Positions 32,865 to 42,503 of a DNA stretch of 53,874 bases are shown piece by piece. Source of the DNA: Chitinophaga pinensis (lineage in GTDB: Bacteria > Bacteroidota > Bacteroidia > 2-12-FULL-35-15); contig CAMCYR010000022.1 of the NCBI GenBank assembly GCA_945885475.1, forward strand, positions 1-53,874, written 5' to 3'. The position numbers and the translations under genes are program-made. The notes below the pieces were generated by a model. That model made no database searches. It saw only the letters and a program-made list of their open reading frames with translations, and was not told where the DNA came from. Within the stretch, counting starts at the first letter, position 1; the number at the start of each line of letters is the position of its first letter.

Positions 32865-34118
32865 ATGATACCGGTGTTTATTGATTACGAGTTATATAGA
32901 AAAAAGATAGATACACTTAACTGCTGTGTAATTATTCCTACTTATAACAACCAACAAACCATTGCTCAGGTAATTACTGATGTACTCAAATTCACAAACA
33001 ATATTATTGTAGTAAATGACGGAGCTACCGATTCAACTCCCGAATTAATAAAAACGTTTACAACCATTCAAATCATTTCCTATTCACCTAATCGGGGAAA
33101 AGGAATTGCTTTGCGCACAGGAATAAAGGCTGCTCTGGAAAAAGGATATCGATACGCCATAACGATTGACAGTGACGGGCAACATTTTGCAGATGATATT
33201 ACCGTATTTATTGATAAAATAGAACAAGAACCAGATTCATTACTGATTGGTGCGCGTAACCTGAATCAGGAGAATATGCCGAAAAAAAATACATTCGGAA
33301 ATAAGTTCTCGAATTTCTGGTTTATGCTTTTTACAGGCATCAACTTGCCCGATACGCAATCTGGATATCGTCTTTACCCGATTCAAAAGATGAAGGGAAT
33401 GCGCTATTTTACTTCAAAATATGAATTTGAAATTGAAGTAAGTGTAAAAGCTGCATGGAGCGGAATTGAGGTTTTGCCGGTCTCCATCAAGGTGTTTTAT
33501 GCCGAAGCTGGTAAAAGGATCAGCCACTTTCGTCCAGCAAAAGATTTTACAAGAATAAGTTTATTAAATACCTATTTATTTTTTCCGGCAATGCTCTGGT
33601 ATAAGCCAATCAGGCTTGTAAAAAAACTGAATGTAAAAACGATAAAGGCAGTCGTAAAAAAATATTTTCTGGATTCAAACGAATCGATTATGAGGAAGTC
33701 TTTAGGTGTAGCGTTTGGTGTTTTTATGGGAATTATTCCTATCTGGGGATTTCAATTTGTAAGTGCACTGATATTTGCTCATTTCCTGAAACTAAATAAG
33801 GCAATAGTTGGATTAGCCGCTCAAATCAGTATACCACCGATGATTCCTTTGTTGTTATACGGAAGTTTAAAAACAGGACAGTGGGTTTTAGGAAGAGAAA
33901 TGAGTGATACGATTTCAACAGATCTACTTACTTTGGATACAATTAAACAATTGATCCACGAGTATCTTTTTAGCGGAAAAGTGTTACAGCATTTTTATGA
34001 ATACCTACTGGGAAGTATGCTTTTTGCCACCATATTGGCTGTTGTATTCGGAAGTATGACGTATATTGTCCTGAGACTAACGGGGGAAAGATTGTTAAAA
34101 CCTTCGAATAATAGCTAA
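32865..34118 (+). CDS. Family 2 glycosyltransferase fused to DUF2062 membrane domain
   Basis: A 417-residue protein. Residues 20-240 are a GT2 domain: CVIIPTYNN, IIVVNDGATDST (nucleotide-sugar site) and ITIDSDGQH (DxD-type metal site). Residues about 265-410 are a DUF2062 domain with transmembrane helices (SLGVAFGVFMGIIPIWGFQF). The enzyme probably transfers a sugar to a lipid carrier or to the pigment head at the inner membrane. A similar protein is found in aryl polyene clusters. Its stop is directly followed by the ATG of the large fusion. Confidence 0.85.
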   Translation: MIPVFIDYELYRKKIDTLNCCVIIPTYNNQQTIAQVITDVLKFTNNIIVVNDGATDSTPELIKTFTTIQIISYSPNRGKGIALRTGIKAALEKGYRYAITIDSDGQHFADDITVFIDKIEQEPDSLLIGARNLNQENMPKKNTFGNKFSNFWFMLFTGINLPDTQSGYRLYPIQKMKGMRYFTSKYEFEIEVSVKAAWSGIEVLPVSIKVFYAEAGKRISHFRPAKDFTRISLLNTYLFFPAMLWYKPIRLVKKLNVKTIKAVVKKYFLDSNESIMRKSLGVAFGVFMGIIPIWGFQFVSALIFAHFLKLNKAIVGLAAQISIPPMIPLLLYGSLKTGQWVLGREMSDTISTDLLTLDTIKQLIHEYLFSGKVLQHFYEYLLGSMLFATILAVVFGSMTYIVLRLTGERLLKPSNNS

Positions 34119-37100
34119 ATGGAATTACTTTTTACATATATCTATCGTTTTCTAAAAAAAAGAAGAGTACTTTTTTTCATTTTATTTTTAGGGACGTTCA
34201 GTATTGTAAGTTACTATGCATCAAAAATAAAACTAGAAGAAGACATCACTAAAATGATGCCCACAGATGCAAAAGTGGCAAGGCTAAACTCCATTTTCAA
34301 AAATTCTAAGTTTCTTGATAGACTTGTTGTAACGGTTTCATCAGCCGACTCAACAGTTATTCCCGAACCCGATATCTTGATCGGATATACAGACAGTCTT
34401 ATTTCTTCTCTTCAGAAAATTGATTCTTCTCTCATCAAAGAAATCACTTATAAAGTGAATGATGACGTAATGTATGATGTATACAATACATTCATTGAAA
34501 ACCTTCCGATATTTTTAGAAGAACACGATTACAAAACATTGGAGCACCTCATTACAAAAGAAAAGCTAGATACCACACTTGAAAAAAATTATAAGACCTT
34601 ACTTTCTCCCGCCAGCCTTGTTCTGAAAAAAAATATCCTGCGTGATCCGATCGGAATAACTCCCTATGCCTTGAAGCGGATGCAAAGTCTTCAATTTGAT
34701 GATAATTTCGAATTGGAAAATGGATATATCTTTACAAAGGATCGAAAACATGTATTGTTTTTCATTACTCCTCAACCAAAATCAGCTGAAACGGATAAAA
34801 ACTCGAAGTTACTGGATGCACTTGACAAATGCATTGCAGCGTCCTCGCAAAATAAACAAGTACAAGCTGAATATTTCGGAGCGAGTGCTGTTGCCGTTGG
34901 AAATGCAAAACAAATAAAGAGTGATATCATTCTCACACTTTCAATAACTATGATTGGCTTATTCCTCTTTATAGGAATGTTCTTCAGAAGAATCGAAGTA
35001 TTCTTTATTATTTTTATACCTGTACTTTTTGGTGGCGCATTTTCGTTGGCACTACTCTACTTTCTGAAGGGCGAAATCTCTGCAATTGCATTAGGGGCAG
35101 GATCGATCATTTTAGGAATCGCTATCGACTACAGCATACATTTCTACACGCATTTTAAGCACCTTAATTCTGCTGAAGAAACAATCAAAGATCTATCTTT
35201 TCCTTTAACATTAGGAAGCACGACTACCATTGGAGCACTTTTGAGTCTGTACTTTGTAAAATCTGAAGCGCTTCAGGATTTCGGATTATTTGCAGCGTTT
35301 AGCTTAATGGGGGCAGCATTGTTTACACTGATCATCTTTCCTCACCTGATGCGGAAGAAAAAGAATATTGTTCAGGAAAACTTGGAGCACAAACCCAACA
35401 TCATCGAAAAGATCGCAGCCTACAAATTTGAAAAGAATAAACTACTTATTTGGTCGATCATAATTGTATCCGCTGTCTCTTTATATACTTCACAAAAAGT
35501 AAGTTTTGAAGGAGATATGATGAATTTAAACTATATGGATCCGCAGTTGGCAAAGGCCGAACAAAACCTTAACGCGATTAGTAATGTATCGTTGCGGAAT
35601 GTGTATCTCGTTTCAAGCGGAAAAAATCTAGATGAAGCCTTGGAATACAGTGAGAAAAATATTCCATTATTAAATAAGTTAGAAAAGGAAAAAGTTTTAA
35701 ATAAATATTCAGCGATTTCGACCATTTTACTCTCAAAAAAGGAACAGGAAAAACGTATAAAACGCTGGAAAGATTTTTGGACTGCAGAAAAAAAAGCGAT
35801 ACTCAAGGCTGATCTCATCAGTAAAAGTAAAAAATATAAATTCAAAGAAAACGCTTTTTCAGATTTCTATTTAATGCTAGAGAAAGATTTTTCAACCATA
35901 AACGCCAGTGCTTTTAGTGGATTAAAAACCACTATGCTGGATAACTACATAACCGAAAAACCAAATGAAACAACGGTTGTAACCGTAATTAAAACAACAG
36001 CGGAGAATGAAGATAAAGTAGTAAATGCCTTCACAGAAGACGAACATTTGATCGTTTATGATAAAAAATTTCTAACCAACCGTTTCATTGATATTATCAA
36101 AAATAATTTCAATCTGATCCTCACGATTTCTTCTTTACTGGTGCTGATCATGCTGATTATTTCCTACGGCAGGTTTGAACTCGCCATCATCACGTATGTT
36201 CCAATGATGTTGAGCTGGCTTTGTATATTAGGAATAATGGGACTTTTTGGAATAAAATTCAACATTATAAACATAATCATTTCAACATTCATTTTTGGTT
36301 TGGGTGACGATTATGCCATTTTTATTACTGATGCCTTGATGAGTGAATATAAAACAGGGCAAAAGAATCTTACTTCTTACAAAACAGGAATTTTTATCTC
36401 TGCAACAACAACGATGATTGGTATCGGTGTTCTTATTTTCGCATCACATCCAGCTTTAAAATCAATTGGATTAATAACCATCATCGGAATGTTTTCCGTC
36501 CTAATCATCTCAAATACGATCCAACCTGCATTATTTAATTTTTTTATCACCAACAGAGCAAATAAAAAGCATGTTCCTTTCACATTCCTTAGTTTGTTTC
36601 AATCAGCATTTGCTTATTCTTGGTTTGTGCTGGGCTGCATTATACTTATTCCAACGGGATTAATAATTGTAAAACTATTGCCGATTCCAAAAAAAACAAG
36701 GTTAAAAATCTTTCATCGATTCCGTAACTTTTTTAACACGCTGATGATCTATGTGAATGTGCATGTTACTAAAAAAATCATCAATACATCAAACGAACAG
36801 TTTTATAAACCAGCCATTGTAATTGCGAACCATCATTCCGTAATCGATTCGTTACTGATGCAATGTTTGAATCCGAAAATAATACTGATGGTGAATGATT
36901 GGGTTTGGAATTCTCCAATTATCGGTCCGATCGTACAATTAGGTGGATTTATTCCTAAATCAGCCGGGGTCGAAGAAAACCTGGACAAAATTAGAGAATT
37001 GATTAATGATGGCTATTCGCTTGGAATATTTCCTGAAGGTTCTCGTTCTGAGACAGAAAAGATTGGACGCTTTCACAAAGGAGCTTTTTACATAGCGGAG

Positions 37101-37964
37101 AAACTTAATGCGGATATTGTTCCTATCGTTATTCATGGAACAGCCTTTGTTCAAGGAAAAGCAGATAGCTTCTTGTTAAAACCGGGAACTATTACTGTTA
37201 AATATTTGCCACGGATCTCTGCAAAAGACAATTCATTCGGAGAAACATACAGTGAAAAAACAAAAAATATCAGTAACTATTTTAAGGAGGAGTATTCAAA
37301 AATCAGAAAAGAAGTTGAAACAGTTGATTACTTTTTTAATCGTCTTAGTAAAAACTATATCTACAAAGGTCCGGTTTTGGAGTGGTACATGCGCATCAAA
37401 GTTAGAATGGAAGGTAACTACAAGCTGTTTGAATCGCTGTTGCCAAAAAAAGGAATCATTACAGACATTGGCTGCGGTTATGGTTTTCTTCCATACATGC
37501 TTGGATTTATGAGTGAAGAAAGAACCATCATCGGAATGGATTATGATGAGAATAAAATTGCAGTAGCGAATAATTGTTTTTCAAAAAATAAAAATATTTC
37601 TTTTTTCTCGGCGGATGTAACAGAATGTGATCTGCCAAAAAGTGATGCGTTTGTACTAAGCGATATTTTACACTATTTACCAATGGCTGATCAGGAACAG
37701 GTTATTATAAAATGTATTGAAAATTTAAATTCAGGTGGAATAATCCTTCTGCGAGATGCGGATTCTAGTTTAAAAGGTAGACATTGGGGGACACGATATA
37801 CCGAATTTATTTCAACGAATATCGGTTTTAACAAAACGAAAAATAAATTAGAATTTGTATCTTCAAACTTTATTTTTGATGTTTTAAAAAAATACAATTT
37901 AAATTACGAGAAAATCGATAATACAAAATGGACATCCAACATTACGTATATCATTAAAAAGTAA
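34119..37964 (+). CDS. MMPL transporter - PlsC acyltransferase - methyltransferase fusion
   Basis: A 1281-residue three-part protein. Residues 1 to about 830 form an RND/MMPL-type transporter in two halves, each with an N-terminal helix, a periplasmic loop and a block of helices (AIALGAGSIILGIAIDYSIH in the first, FGLGDDYAIFITD in the second). Residues about 860-1080 are a PlsC acyltransferase with NHHSVID near 905 and FPEGSRSE. Residues about 1100-1281 are a Rossmann methyltransferase with DIGCGYGFLP near 1116. It would move and modify flexirubin or its lipid parts at the inner membrane. One uninterrupted frame spans all three parts, so the fusion is genuine. Confidence 0.88.
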   Translation: MELLFTYIYRFLKKRRVLFFILFLGTFSIVSYYASKIKLEEDITKMMPTDAKVARLNSIFKNSKFLDRLVVTVSSADSTVIPEPDILIGYTDSLISSLQKIDSSLIKEITYKVNDDVMYDVYNTFIENLPIFLEEHDYKTLEHLITKEKLDTTLEKNYKTLLSPASLVLKKNILRDPIGITPYALKRMQSLQFDDNFELENGYIFTKDRKHVLFFITPQPKSAETDKNSKLLDALDKCIAASSQNKQVQAEYFGASAVAVGNAKQIKSDIILTLSITMIGLFLFIGMFFRRIEVFFIIFIPVLFGGAFSLALLYFLKGEISAIALGAGSIILGIAIDYSIHFYTHFKHLNSAEETIKDLSFPLTLGSTTTIGALLSLYFVKSEALQDFGLFAAFSLMGAALFTLIIFPHLMRKKKNIVQENLEHKPNIIEKIAAYKFEKNKLLIWSIIIVSAVSLYTSQKVSFEGDMMNLNYMDPQLAKAEQNLNAISNVSLRNVYLVSSGKNLDEALEYSEKNIPLLNKLEKEKVLNKYSAISTILLSKKEQEKRIKRWKDFWTAEKKAILKADLISKSKKYKFKENAFSDFYLMLEKDFSTINASAFSGLKTTMLDNYITEKPNETTVVTVIKTTAENEDKVVNAFTEDEHLIVYDKKFLTNRFIDIIKNNFNLILTISSLLVLIMLIISYGRFELAIITYVPMMLSWLCILGIMGLFGIKFNIINIIISTFIFGLGDDYAIFITDALMSEYKTGQKNLTSYKTGIFISATTTMIGIGVLIFASHPALKSIGLITIIGMFSVLIISNTIQPALFNFFITNRANKKHVPFTFLSLFQSAFAYSWFVLGCIILIPTGLIIVKLLPIPKKTRLKIFHRFRNFFNTLMIYVNVHVTKKIINTSNEQFYKPAIVIANHHSVIDSLLMQCLNPKIILMVNDWVWNSPIIGPIVQLGGFIPKSAGVEENLDKIRELINDGYSLGIFPEGSRSETEKIGRFHKGAFYIAEKLNADIVPIVIHGTAFVQGKADSFLLKPGTITVKYLPRISAKDNSFGETYSEKTKNISNYFKEEYSKIRKEVETVDYFFNRLSKNYIYKGPVLEWYMRIKVRMEGNYKLFESLLPKKGIITDIGCGYGFLPYMLGFMSEERTIIGMDYDENKIAVANNCFSKNKNISFFSADVTECDLPKSDAFVLSDILHYLPMADQEQVIIKCIENLNSGGIILLRDADSSLKGRHWGTRYTEFISTNIGFNKTKNKLEFVSSNFIFDVLKKYNLNYEKIDNTKWTSNITYIIKK

Positions 37965-37972
37965 ATACATAC

Positions 37973-39487
37973 ATGTCGAAATACGATATAGTCATAATAG
38001 GAAGTGGATTAGGAGGATTAGAAAGTGCTTATATTCTTAGTAAAGAAGGATATAAAGTACTTGTACTTGAAAAAAACCGTCAGTTAGGTGGCAGTCTTCA
38101 GATTTTTGTTCGCGATAAAGCTATTTTCGATACTGGAATTCATTATATAGGAGGCTTAGATGAAGGACAGAACCTGAATCAGAGTTTTAAATACTTTGAC
38201 ATTATGGACAAACTCCATTTGCATAAAATGGATATGGATGGATTTGACCGAATAAGCTTTGATGACGATCCGATAGAATACAAACACGCTCAGGGGTATG
38301 CTAATTTTGTGGAGCAACTTTCTCAACAATTTCCAAAGGAAAGAGAAGCATTAAAAACCTACATTAAACAAATACAGGAAGTATGTGACTACTTCCCTCT
38401 TTATCAATTAAAATTAGATGAAGCTCCAATACTTGGAACAAAATATCTGGATATCAATGCCCGAGATTTTATTGCCAACATCACTTCTGATCCCAAACTT
38501 CAGAGTGTATTGGCAGGCTCAAATCCATTGTATGCAGGTGATGGAAAAAAAACTCCACTTTACGTGCATGCACTTGTTGTAAATACATACATCGAAAGTT
38601 CCTACAAATGCGTTGATGGCGGTGCTCAGATTGAACGTCTTTTAACAAAAAATATCAAAGCGATGGGGGGAGAAATCCGAAATTACGCAGAGGTCACAAA
38701 GATTGTTGAAAAGGACGGTATTGTTACCCATGTTGAATTGAAAGATGGAGAAAAGATTGAAGGCAAAAATTTTATTTCAAATATTCATCCTGCTACAACA
38801 ATGAATATTCTTGAATCTACAAAAATAAAAAAAGCATTCAGCAACAGATTACAAGGCTTAGAAAATTCAACTTCAGCATTCATCGTAGACATTGTACTAA
38901 AACCGGATACATTTGAATACAGAAACAATAATTATTATCATTTTAAAAGAAACGATGTTTGGTCAAGCATGTATTTTACCGGAAACTCTTGGCCAGATTC
39001 ATATTGTTTGTTTGTTCCGAAATCATCCCGCTCCGATAAATATGCTGAGAGCATGAGCGTATTAGCATACATGCAATATGATGAATTAAAGGAATGGGAA
39101 AATTCATATGCAACAATTCCAAGAAACAGAGGCAGTCGCGGCGAGGAATACGAAGAATTTAAGAGCAACAGAGCGGAGCGTTTAATTGATGAAGTTCAGA
39201 AAAAAATTCCTAATATCAGAAATGTTATTAAATCGTATACGGTCTCTACCCCACTCACTTATCGCGATTATATTGGCGCTAGAGATGGAGGCTTGTATGG
39301 AATCGCAAAAGATTACCACGATCCATTAAGAACATTCATTTCACCGACAACAAAAATACCGAATCTGTTTTTTACAGGACAGAATTTAAATATGCATGGA
39401 GTATTGGGAGTAACCGTTGGCGCCATTCGAACCTGCGGAGTATTTGTCGGACAAAATTATCTGATCGAAAAAATAAACAAAGCCTGA
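37973..39487 (+). CDS. CrtISO/RetSat-like FAD oxidoreductase
   Basis: A 504-residue FAD-dependent enzyme of the carotenoid desaturase/isomerase superfamily. The N-terminus has VIIGSGLGGLESAYILSKEG and GGSLQIF in place of GGRAR, and FDTGIHYIGG, a segment typical of carotenoid isomerase and retinol saturase relatives rather than phytoene desaturase. The C-terminus has FFTGQNLNMHGVLGVTVGAI. It may adjust the redox or isomer state of the polyene, or form a double bond. It begins 8 bases after the fusion gene and closes the flexirubin cluster. Role is inferred from the family and place. Confidence 0.82.
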   Translation: MSKYDIVIIGSGLGGLESAYILSKEGYKVLVLEKNRQLGGSLQIFVRDKAIFDTGIHYIGGLDEGQNLNQSFKYFDIMDKLHLHKMDMDGFDRISFDDDPIEYKHAQGYANFVEQLSQQFPKEREALKTYIKQIQEVCDYFPLYQLKLDEAPILGTKYLDINARDFIANITSDPKLQSVLAGSNPLYAGDGKKTPLYVHALVVNTYIESSYKCVDGGAQIERLLTKNIKAMGGEIRNYAEVTKIVEKDGIVTHVELKDGEKIEGKNFISNIHPATTMNILESTKIKKAFSNRLQGLENSTSAFIVDIVLKPDTFEYRNNNYYHFKRNDVWSSMYFTGNSWPDSYCLFVPKSSRSDKYAESMSVLAYMQYDELKEWENSYATIPRNRGSRGEEYEEFKSNRAERLIDEVQKKIPNIRNVIKSYTVSTPLTYRDYIGARDGGLYGIAKDYHDPLRTFISPTTKIPNLFFTGQNLNMHGVLGVTVGAIRTCGVFVGQNYLIEKINKA

Positions 39488-39560
39488 TTTATGGCTTTTA
39501 CTTTGCTAAAAAAATCAAATTAAATTTAAACAGAATAATATTTTAAAACCAAAATAAAAA

Positions 39561-40097
39561 ATGAAACTATTCATTCTTAAATACTTATTCCTACTATTTC
39601 CAATGTTTCTTTTAACTGAAACTCCAACATGGAAAGTTAAATCATCAGCAATCACATTCAAAATAAAAAATGCAGGACTAAATGTTGATGGCGCTTTTAC
39701 CTTATTAGAAGCGGATATAAAATTTAACCCATTGAAGCCCGAAGAAGTCCTTATTAAAGCGGTTGTCAGCTCAAAAAGCATTAACACAGGTAATAACATG
39801 CGGGATGAACACTTGCGCAAACCAGATTACTTTGATGTAGATAAATTTCCGAAGATCATACTTCAATCGACTAAAATTGAAAAAACAGGACCAGTAACTT
39901 TCAAAGGGACATTCAACCTTACACTAAAAGGAATCACAAAAGAAGTGATCATTCCTTTTACATTCATGAAAATCCCTGAAAAAACAGAATTAAAAGGAAG
40001 CTTTTCAATCAATAGAAAAGATTTTGGAATAGGTGGAAAAAGCATATCCTTGTCAGACAATGTGACAATTGCATTAAGCGTGATTGTTACCGAATAA
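39561..40097 (+). CDS. YceI-family lipid-binding protein
   Basis: A 178-residue exported protein with an N-terminal hydrophobic signal and a YceI beta-barrel: TWKVKSSAITFKIKN, ADIKFNP, NNMRDEHLRKPDYFDVDKFP and LTLKGITKEV. The family binds isoprenoid or other lipids in a lipocalin-like cavity in the periplasm. It follows the last cluster gene by 73 bases. Carrying a pigment or quinone is conceivable, but YceI proteins are common outside pigment loci. Confidence 0.88.
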   Translation: MKLFILKYLFLLFPMFLLTETPTWKVKSSAITFKIKNAGLNVDGAFTLLEADIKFNPLKPEEVLIKAVVSSKSINTGNNMRDEHLRKPDYFDVDKFPKIILQSTKIEKTGPVTFKGTFNLTLKGITKEVIIPFTFMKIPEKTELKGSFSINRKDFGIGGKSISLSDNVTIALSVIVTE

Positions 40098-40125
40098 ATT
40101 TACTTTTTCGTTAAATAAAAACCCT

Positions 40126-40133
40126 TACCTTTG
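40126..40133 (+). promoter_or_regulatory. -7 element for tRNA-Leu
   Basis: TACCTTTG matches TAnnTTTG, ending 6 bases before the first base of the tRNA, so transcription would begin at or next to its 5' end. Confidence 0.55.
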
Positions 40134-40139
40134 CTGCAT

Positions 40140-40221
40140 ACTCGGGTGGCGAAACTGGCAGACGTGTACGCTTGAGGGGCGTATGTCGAAAGACGTGGGA
40201 GTTCGAATCTCCTCCCGAGTA
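40140..40221 (+). tRNA. tRNA-Leu (anticodon GAG)
   Basis: An 82-base class II tRNA. The acceptor stem ACTCGGG pairs with CCCGAGT; the anticodon stem TACGC/GCGTA encloses the loop TTGAGGG with anticodon GAG at 40174-40176; a long variable arm (TGTC, GAAA, GACG) marks leucine or serine type; the T loop TTCGAAT is present. It reads CUC and CUU codons. The discriminator is A and CCA is not encoded. Confidence 0.95.
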
Positions 40222-40321
40222 CTTTTTAAATTCTCCTTCTGCCGAAAATTAATTCATCAGAATTCTCTCAAGCATTTCCACTTCTTTTTTATTACTTTTA
40301 TGCAAACACTAAAATTAAATT

Positions 40322-41308
40322 ATGGAATACAGAAGATTAGGAAAATCAGGATTACAGGTTAGTGCACTTTCATTTGGTTCTTGGGTAACATTCGGTCATC
40401 AGATAGAAAATAATGTTGCCGAAGAATGTATGATAACAGCTTATGACAATGGCATCAATTTTTTTGATAATGCGGAGGCATATGCTAGTGGGAAATCAGA
40501 AACGGTGATGGGCAATATTCTAAAAAAAATGAATTGGGATCGCTCCACTTATATCATCTCATCTAAAGTTTTCTGGGGAGGAAAACTTCCCAATCAAATT
40601 GGTTTAAGTAAGAAACACGTTACTGAAGCCTGTAACAATGCGCTGAAACGCTTGCAACTTGATTACTTGGATCTGTTCTACTGCCATCGTCCGGATAAGA
40701 ATACTCCAATTGAGGAAACAGTAAGAGCAATGGACCTCTTGATACAACAGGGAAAAATTTTATATTGGGGGACAAGTGAATGGAGTGCACAAGAAGTTAT
40801 GGAAGCATATGGCATTGCCCGACAATACAATCTGACTCCACCCACAATGGAACAACCTCAATACAATATGTTCCACCGCGAACGCTTTGAAGTTGAATAT
40901 GCAAAATTATATTCCGAAATTGGTTTAGGAACAACTATTTGGTCACCTCTCGCATCGGGTATACTCTCGGGAAAATACAACAATGAAATCCCGAAAGATA
41001 CCCGAATAGGATTATCAAACATGGAATGGTTGAAAGAAGCAACTATCGGCGATGAGGGGAAAGAAAAAATTGAGAAGGCAAAAAAATTAACGTTGATTGC
41101 AAACGATTTGAATACAAATCTTCCACGACTGGCTTTAGCATGGTGCTTAAAAAATAAAAATGTCAGCACCGTTATTACCGGTGCTTCTAAAGTTGAACAG
41201 TTAAAAGATAACTTGCAAGCGCTGGAAGTTATTGAAAAATTAAGTGATGCTGTGCTGTTAGAAATCGAAACGATCTTGAATAACAAACCAAAGCAACCTG
41301 CATTTTAA
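40322..41308 (+). CDS. Aldo/keto reductase of the potassium-channel beta-subunit type
   Basis: A 328-residue NADPH-dependent TIM-barrel reductase. The start RRLGKSGLQVSALSFGSW is typical of the Kv-beta-like branch. Catalytic residues are D49, Y54 (NAEAYASG), K82 (SSKVFW) and H122 (FYCHRPD). The length is normal. It reduces aldehydes or ketones; the physiological substrate is unknown. A CoA-transferase gene follows 11 bases after its stop, so the two may be co-transcribed. It is not part of the flexirubin cluster. Confidence 0.9.
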   Translation: MEYRRLGKSGLQVSALSFGSWVTFGHQIENNVAEECMITAYDNGINFFDNAEAYASGKSETVMGNILKKMNWDRSTYIISSKVFWGGKLPNQIGLSKKHVTEACNNALKRLQLDYLDLFYCHRPDKNTPIEETVRAMDLLIQQGKILYWGTSEWSAQEVMEAYGIARQYNLTPPTMEQPQYNMFHRERFEVEYAKLYSEIGLGTTIWSPLASGILSGKYNNEIPKDTRIGLSNMEWLKEATIGDEGKEKIEKAKKLTLIANDLNTNLPRLALAWCLKNKNVSTVITGASKVEQLKDNLQALEVIEKLSDAVLLEIETILNNKPKQPAF

Positions 41309-41319
41309 ATTCCAATAGC

Positions 41320-42399
41320 ATGAATTCCATTTTCAAAAATCTGAAAGTTATTGAATTGGCTAACGTATTAGCCGGTCCAGCTGCTGGTATGTTTTTTGCC
41401 GAGTTGGGAGCTACTGTTATTAAAATTGAAAACAAATCAACAAATGGCGATGTGACACGAAGCTGGAAATTACCTTCGGAAAATCCGAAAGCCGATTCCT
41501 CCGCTTACTTTGCTTCGGTAAACTGGAACAAAAAAAGTCTCTTTCTTGACCTTAAAAAAGAATCGGATAAAGCGGTTGTTCTGGATTTAATTAAAGATGC
41601 GGATATCGTTATTTCAAATTATAAAAAAGGAGATGATGTAAAACTGGGTATGGACTACCGGAGTTTAAAGGCAATCAATCCGGGCTTACTATATGCCCAT
41701 TTATCTGGTTTTGGGGAAGACAGCAGCAGAATCGCCTTTGATATTGTGCTGCAAGCCGAAACAGGTTTTATGTTTATGAACGGAACATCCGAAAGCGGTC
41801 CCATAAAAATGCCGGTTGCTTTGATCGATATTCTTGCAGCCCACCAGCTAAAAGAAGGAATATTAATTGCGATGATCAACAAAATGAAAACTGGAAAAGG
41901 ATCAAAAGTCTCTGTTTCTCTTTATGATTCAGCTGTTACATCATTAGCAAATCAGGCAACCAACTGGCTGATGGGAAAAGAAGATCCACAGCCAATGGGA
42001 TCATTACATCCCAATATCGCGCCTTACGGAGAACTGTTTTCAACAGCTGATGACAAATTAATTGTTTTAGCCATTGGGAACGATAAGCAGTTCGAACAAC
42101 TTTGCTTGATCTTAAAAAATGAATCACTATTAAAAAATGAAAAATTTCATACAAATACTGCTCGAGTAAAAAACAGAAAAGAATTATTTGAAATCATTAA
42201 GCCACTTATCCAACAAATAAATTGTGAAAGCCTAATGAATCAATTTTATAAAAAAGATGTTCCAGCAGGGATCATCAAATCGGTAAAAGAGGTATTTATT
42301 GGTGCAAATGCTAAAAAATTAATTCTGAAAGAATCAACCATAAAGGGGGAGCATACAGAACGGGTAAGCTCCATCGCATTTAAGATAAGTACAACATAA
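41320..42399 (+). CDS. Class III CoA-transferase / acyl-CoA racemase (CaiB/BaiF family)
   Basis: A 359-residue protein with the family's N-terminal block VIELANVLAGPAAGMFFAELGA and KIENK, the GDD and DIVLQAETGFM segment near 141, and the probable catalytic Asp near 171 in ALIDILAAHQL. Members move CoA between carboxylic acids or epimerise alpha-methylacyl-CoA. Its shorter length fits the racemase-like branch, but which reaction is catalysed cannot be told. Confidence 0.87.
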   Translation: MNSIFKNLKVIELANVLAGPAAGMFFAELGATVIKIENKSTNGDVTRSWKLPSENPKADSSAYFASVNWNKKSLFLDLKKESDKAVVLDLIKDADIVISNYKKGDDVKLGMDYRSLKAINPGLLYAHLSGFGEDSSRIAFDIVLQAETGFMFMNGTSESGPIKMPVALIDILAAHQLKEGILIAMINKMKTGKGSKVSVSLYDSAVTSLANQATNWLMGKEDPQPMGSLHPNIAPYGELFSTADDKLIVLAIGNDKQFEQLCLILKNESLLKNEKFHTNTARVKNRKELFEIIKPLIQQINCESLMNQFYKKDVPAGIIKSVKEVFIGANAKKLILKESTIKGEHTERVSSIAFKISTT

Positions 42400-42445
42400 G
42401 CATAACATAATCAATACGTTACAAAAACAGATTCGCTACTTTTTT

Positions 42446-42476
42446 TTTGCTTGTTTAATTTTTTTAATTAACTTTG
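42446..42476 (+). promoter_or_regulatory. Promoter of the outer-membrane protein gene
   Basis: TTTG at 42446-42449 and TAACTTTG at 42469-42476 are 19 bases apart, a full match to the Bacteroidota consensus. The RNA would start near 42482, about 22 bases before the ATG at 42504. Confidence 0.7.
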
Positions 42477-42503
42477 CCACACTTAAAAGAAGACAGATAA
42501 AAC

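Noticed and set aside
40084-40362. 92-codon plus-strand reading frame across the tRNA
   Set aside because: It overlaps a clear tRNA-Leu and is a by-product of that sequence.
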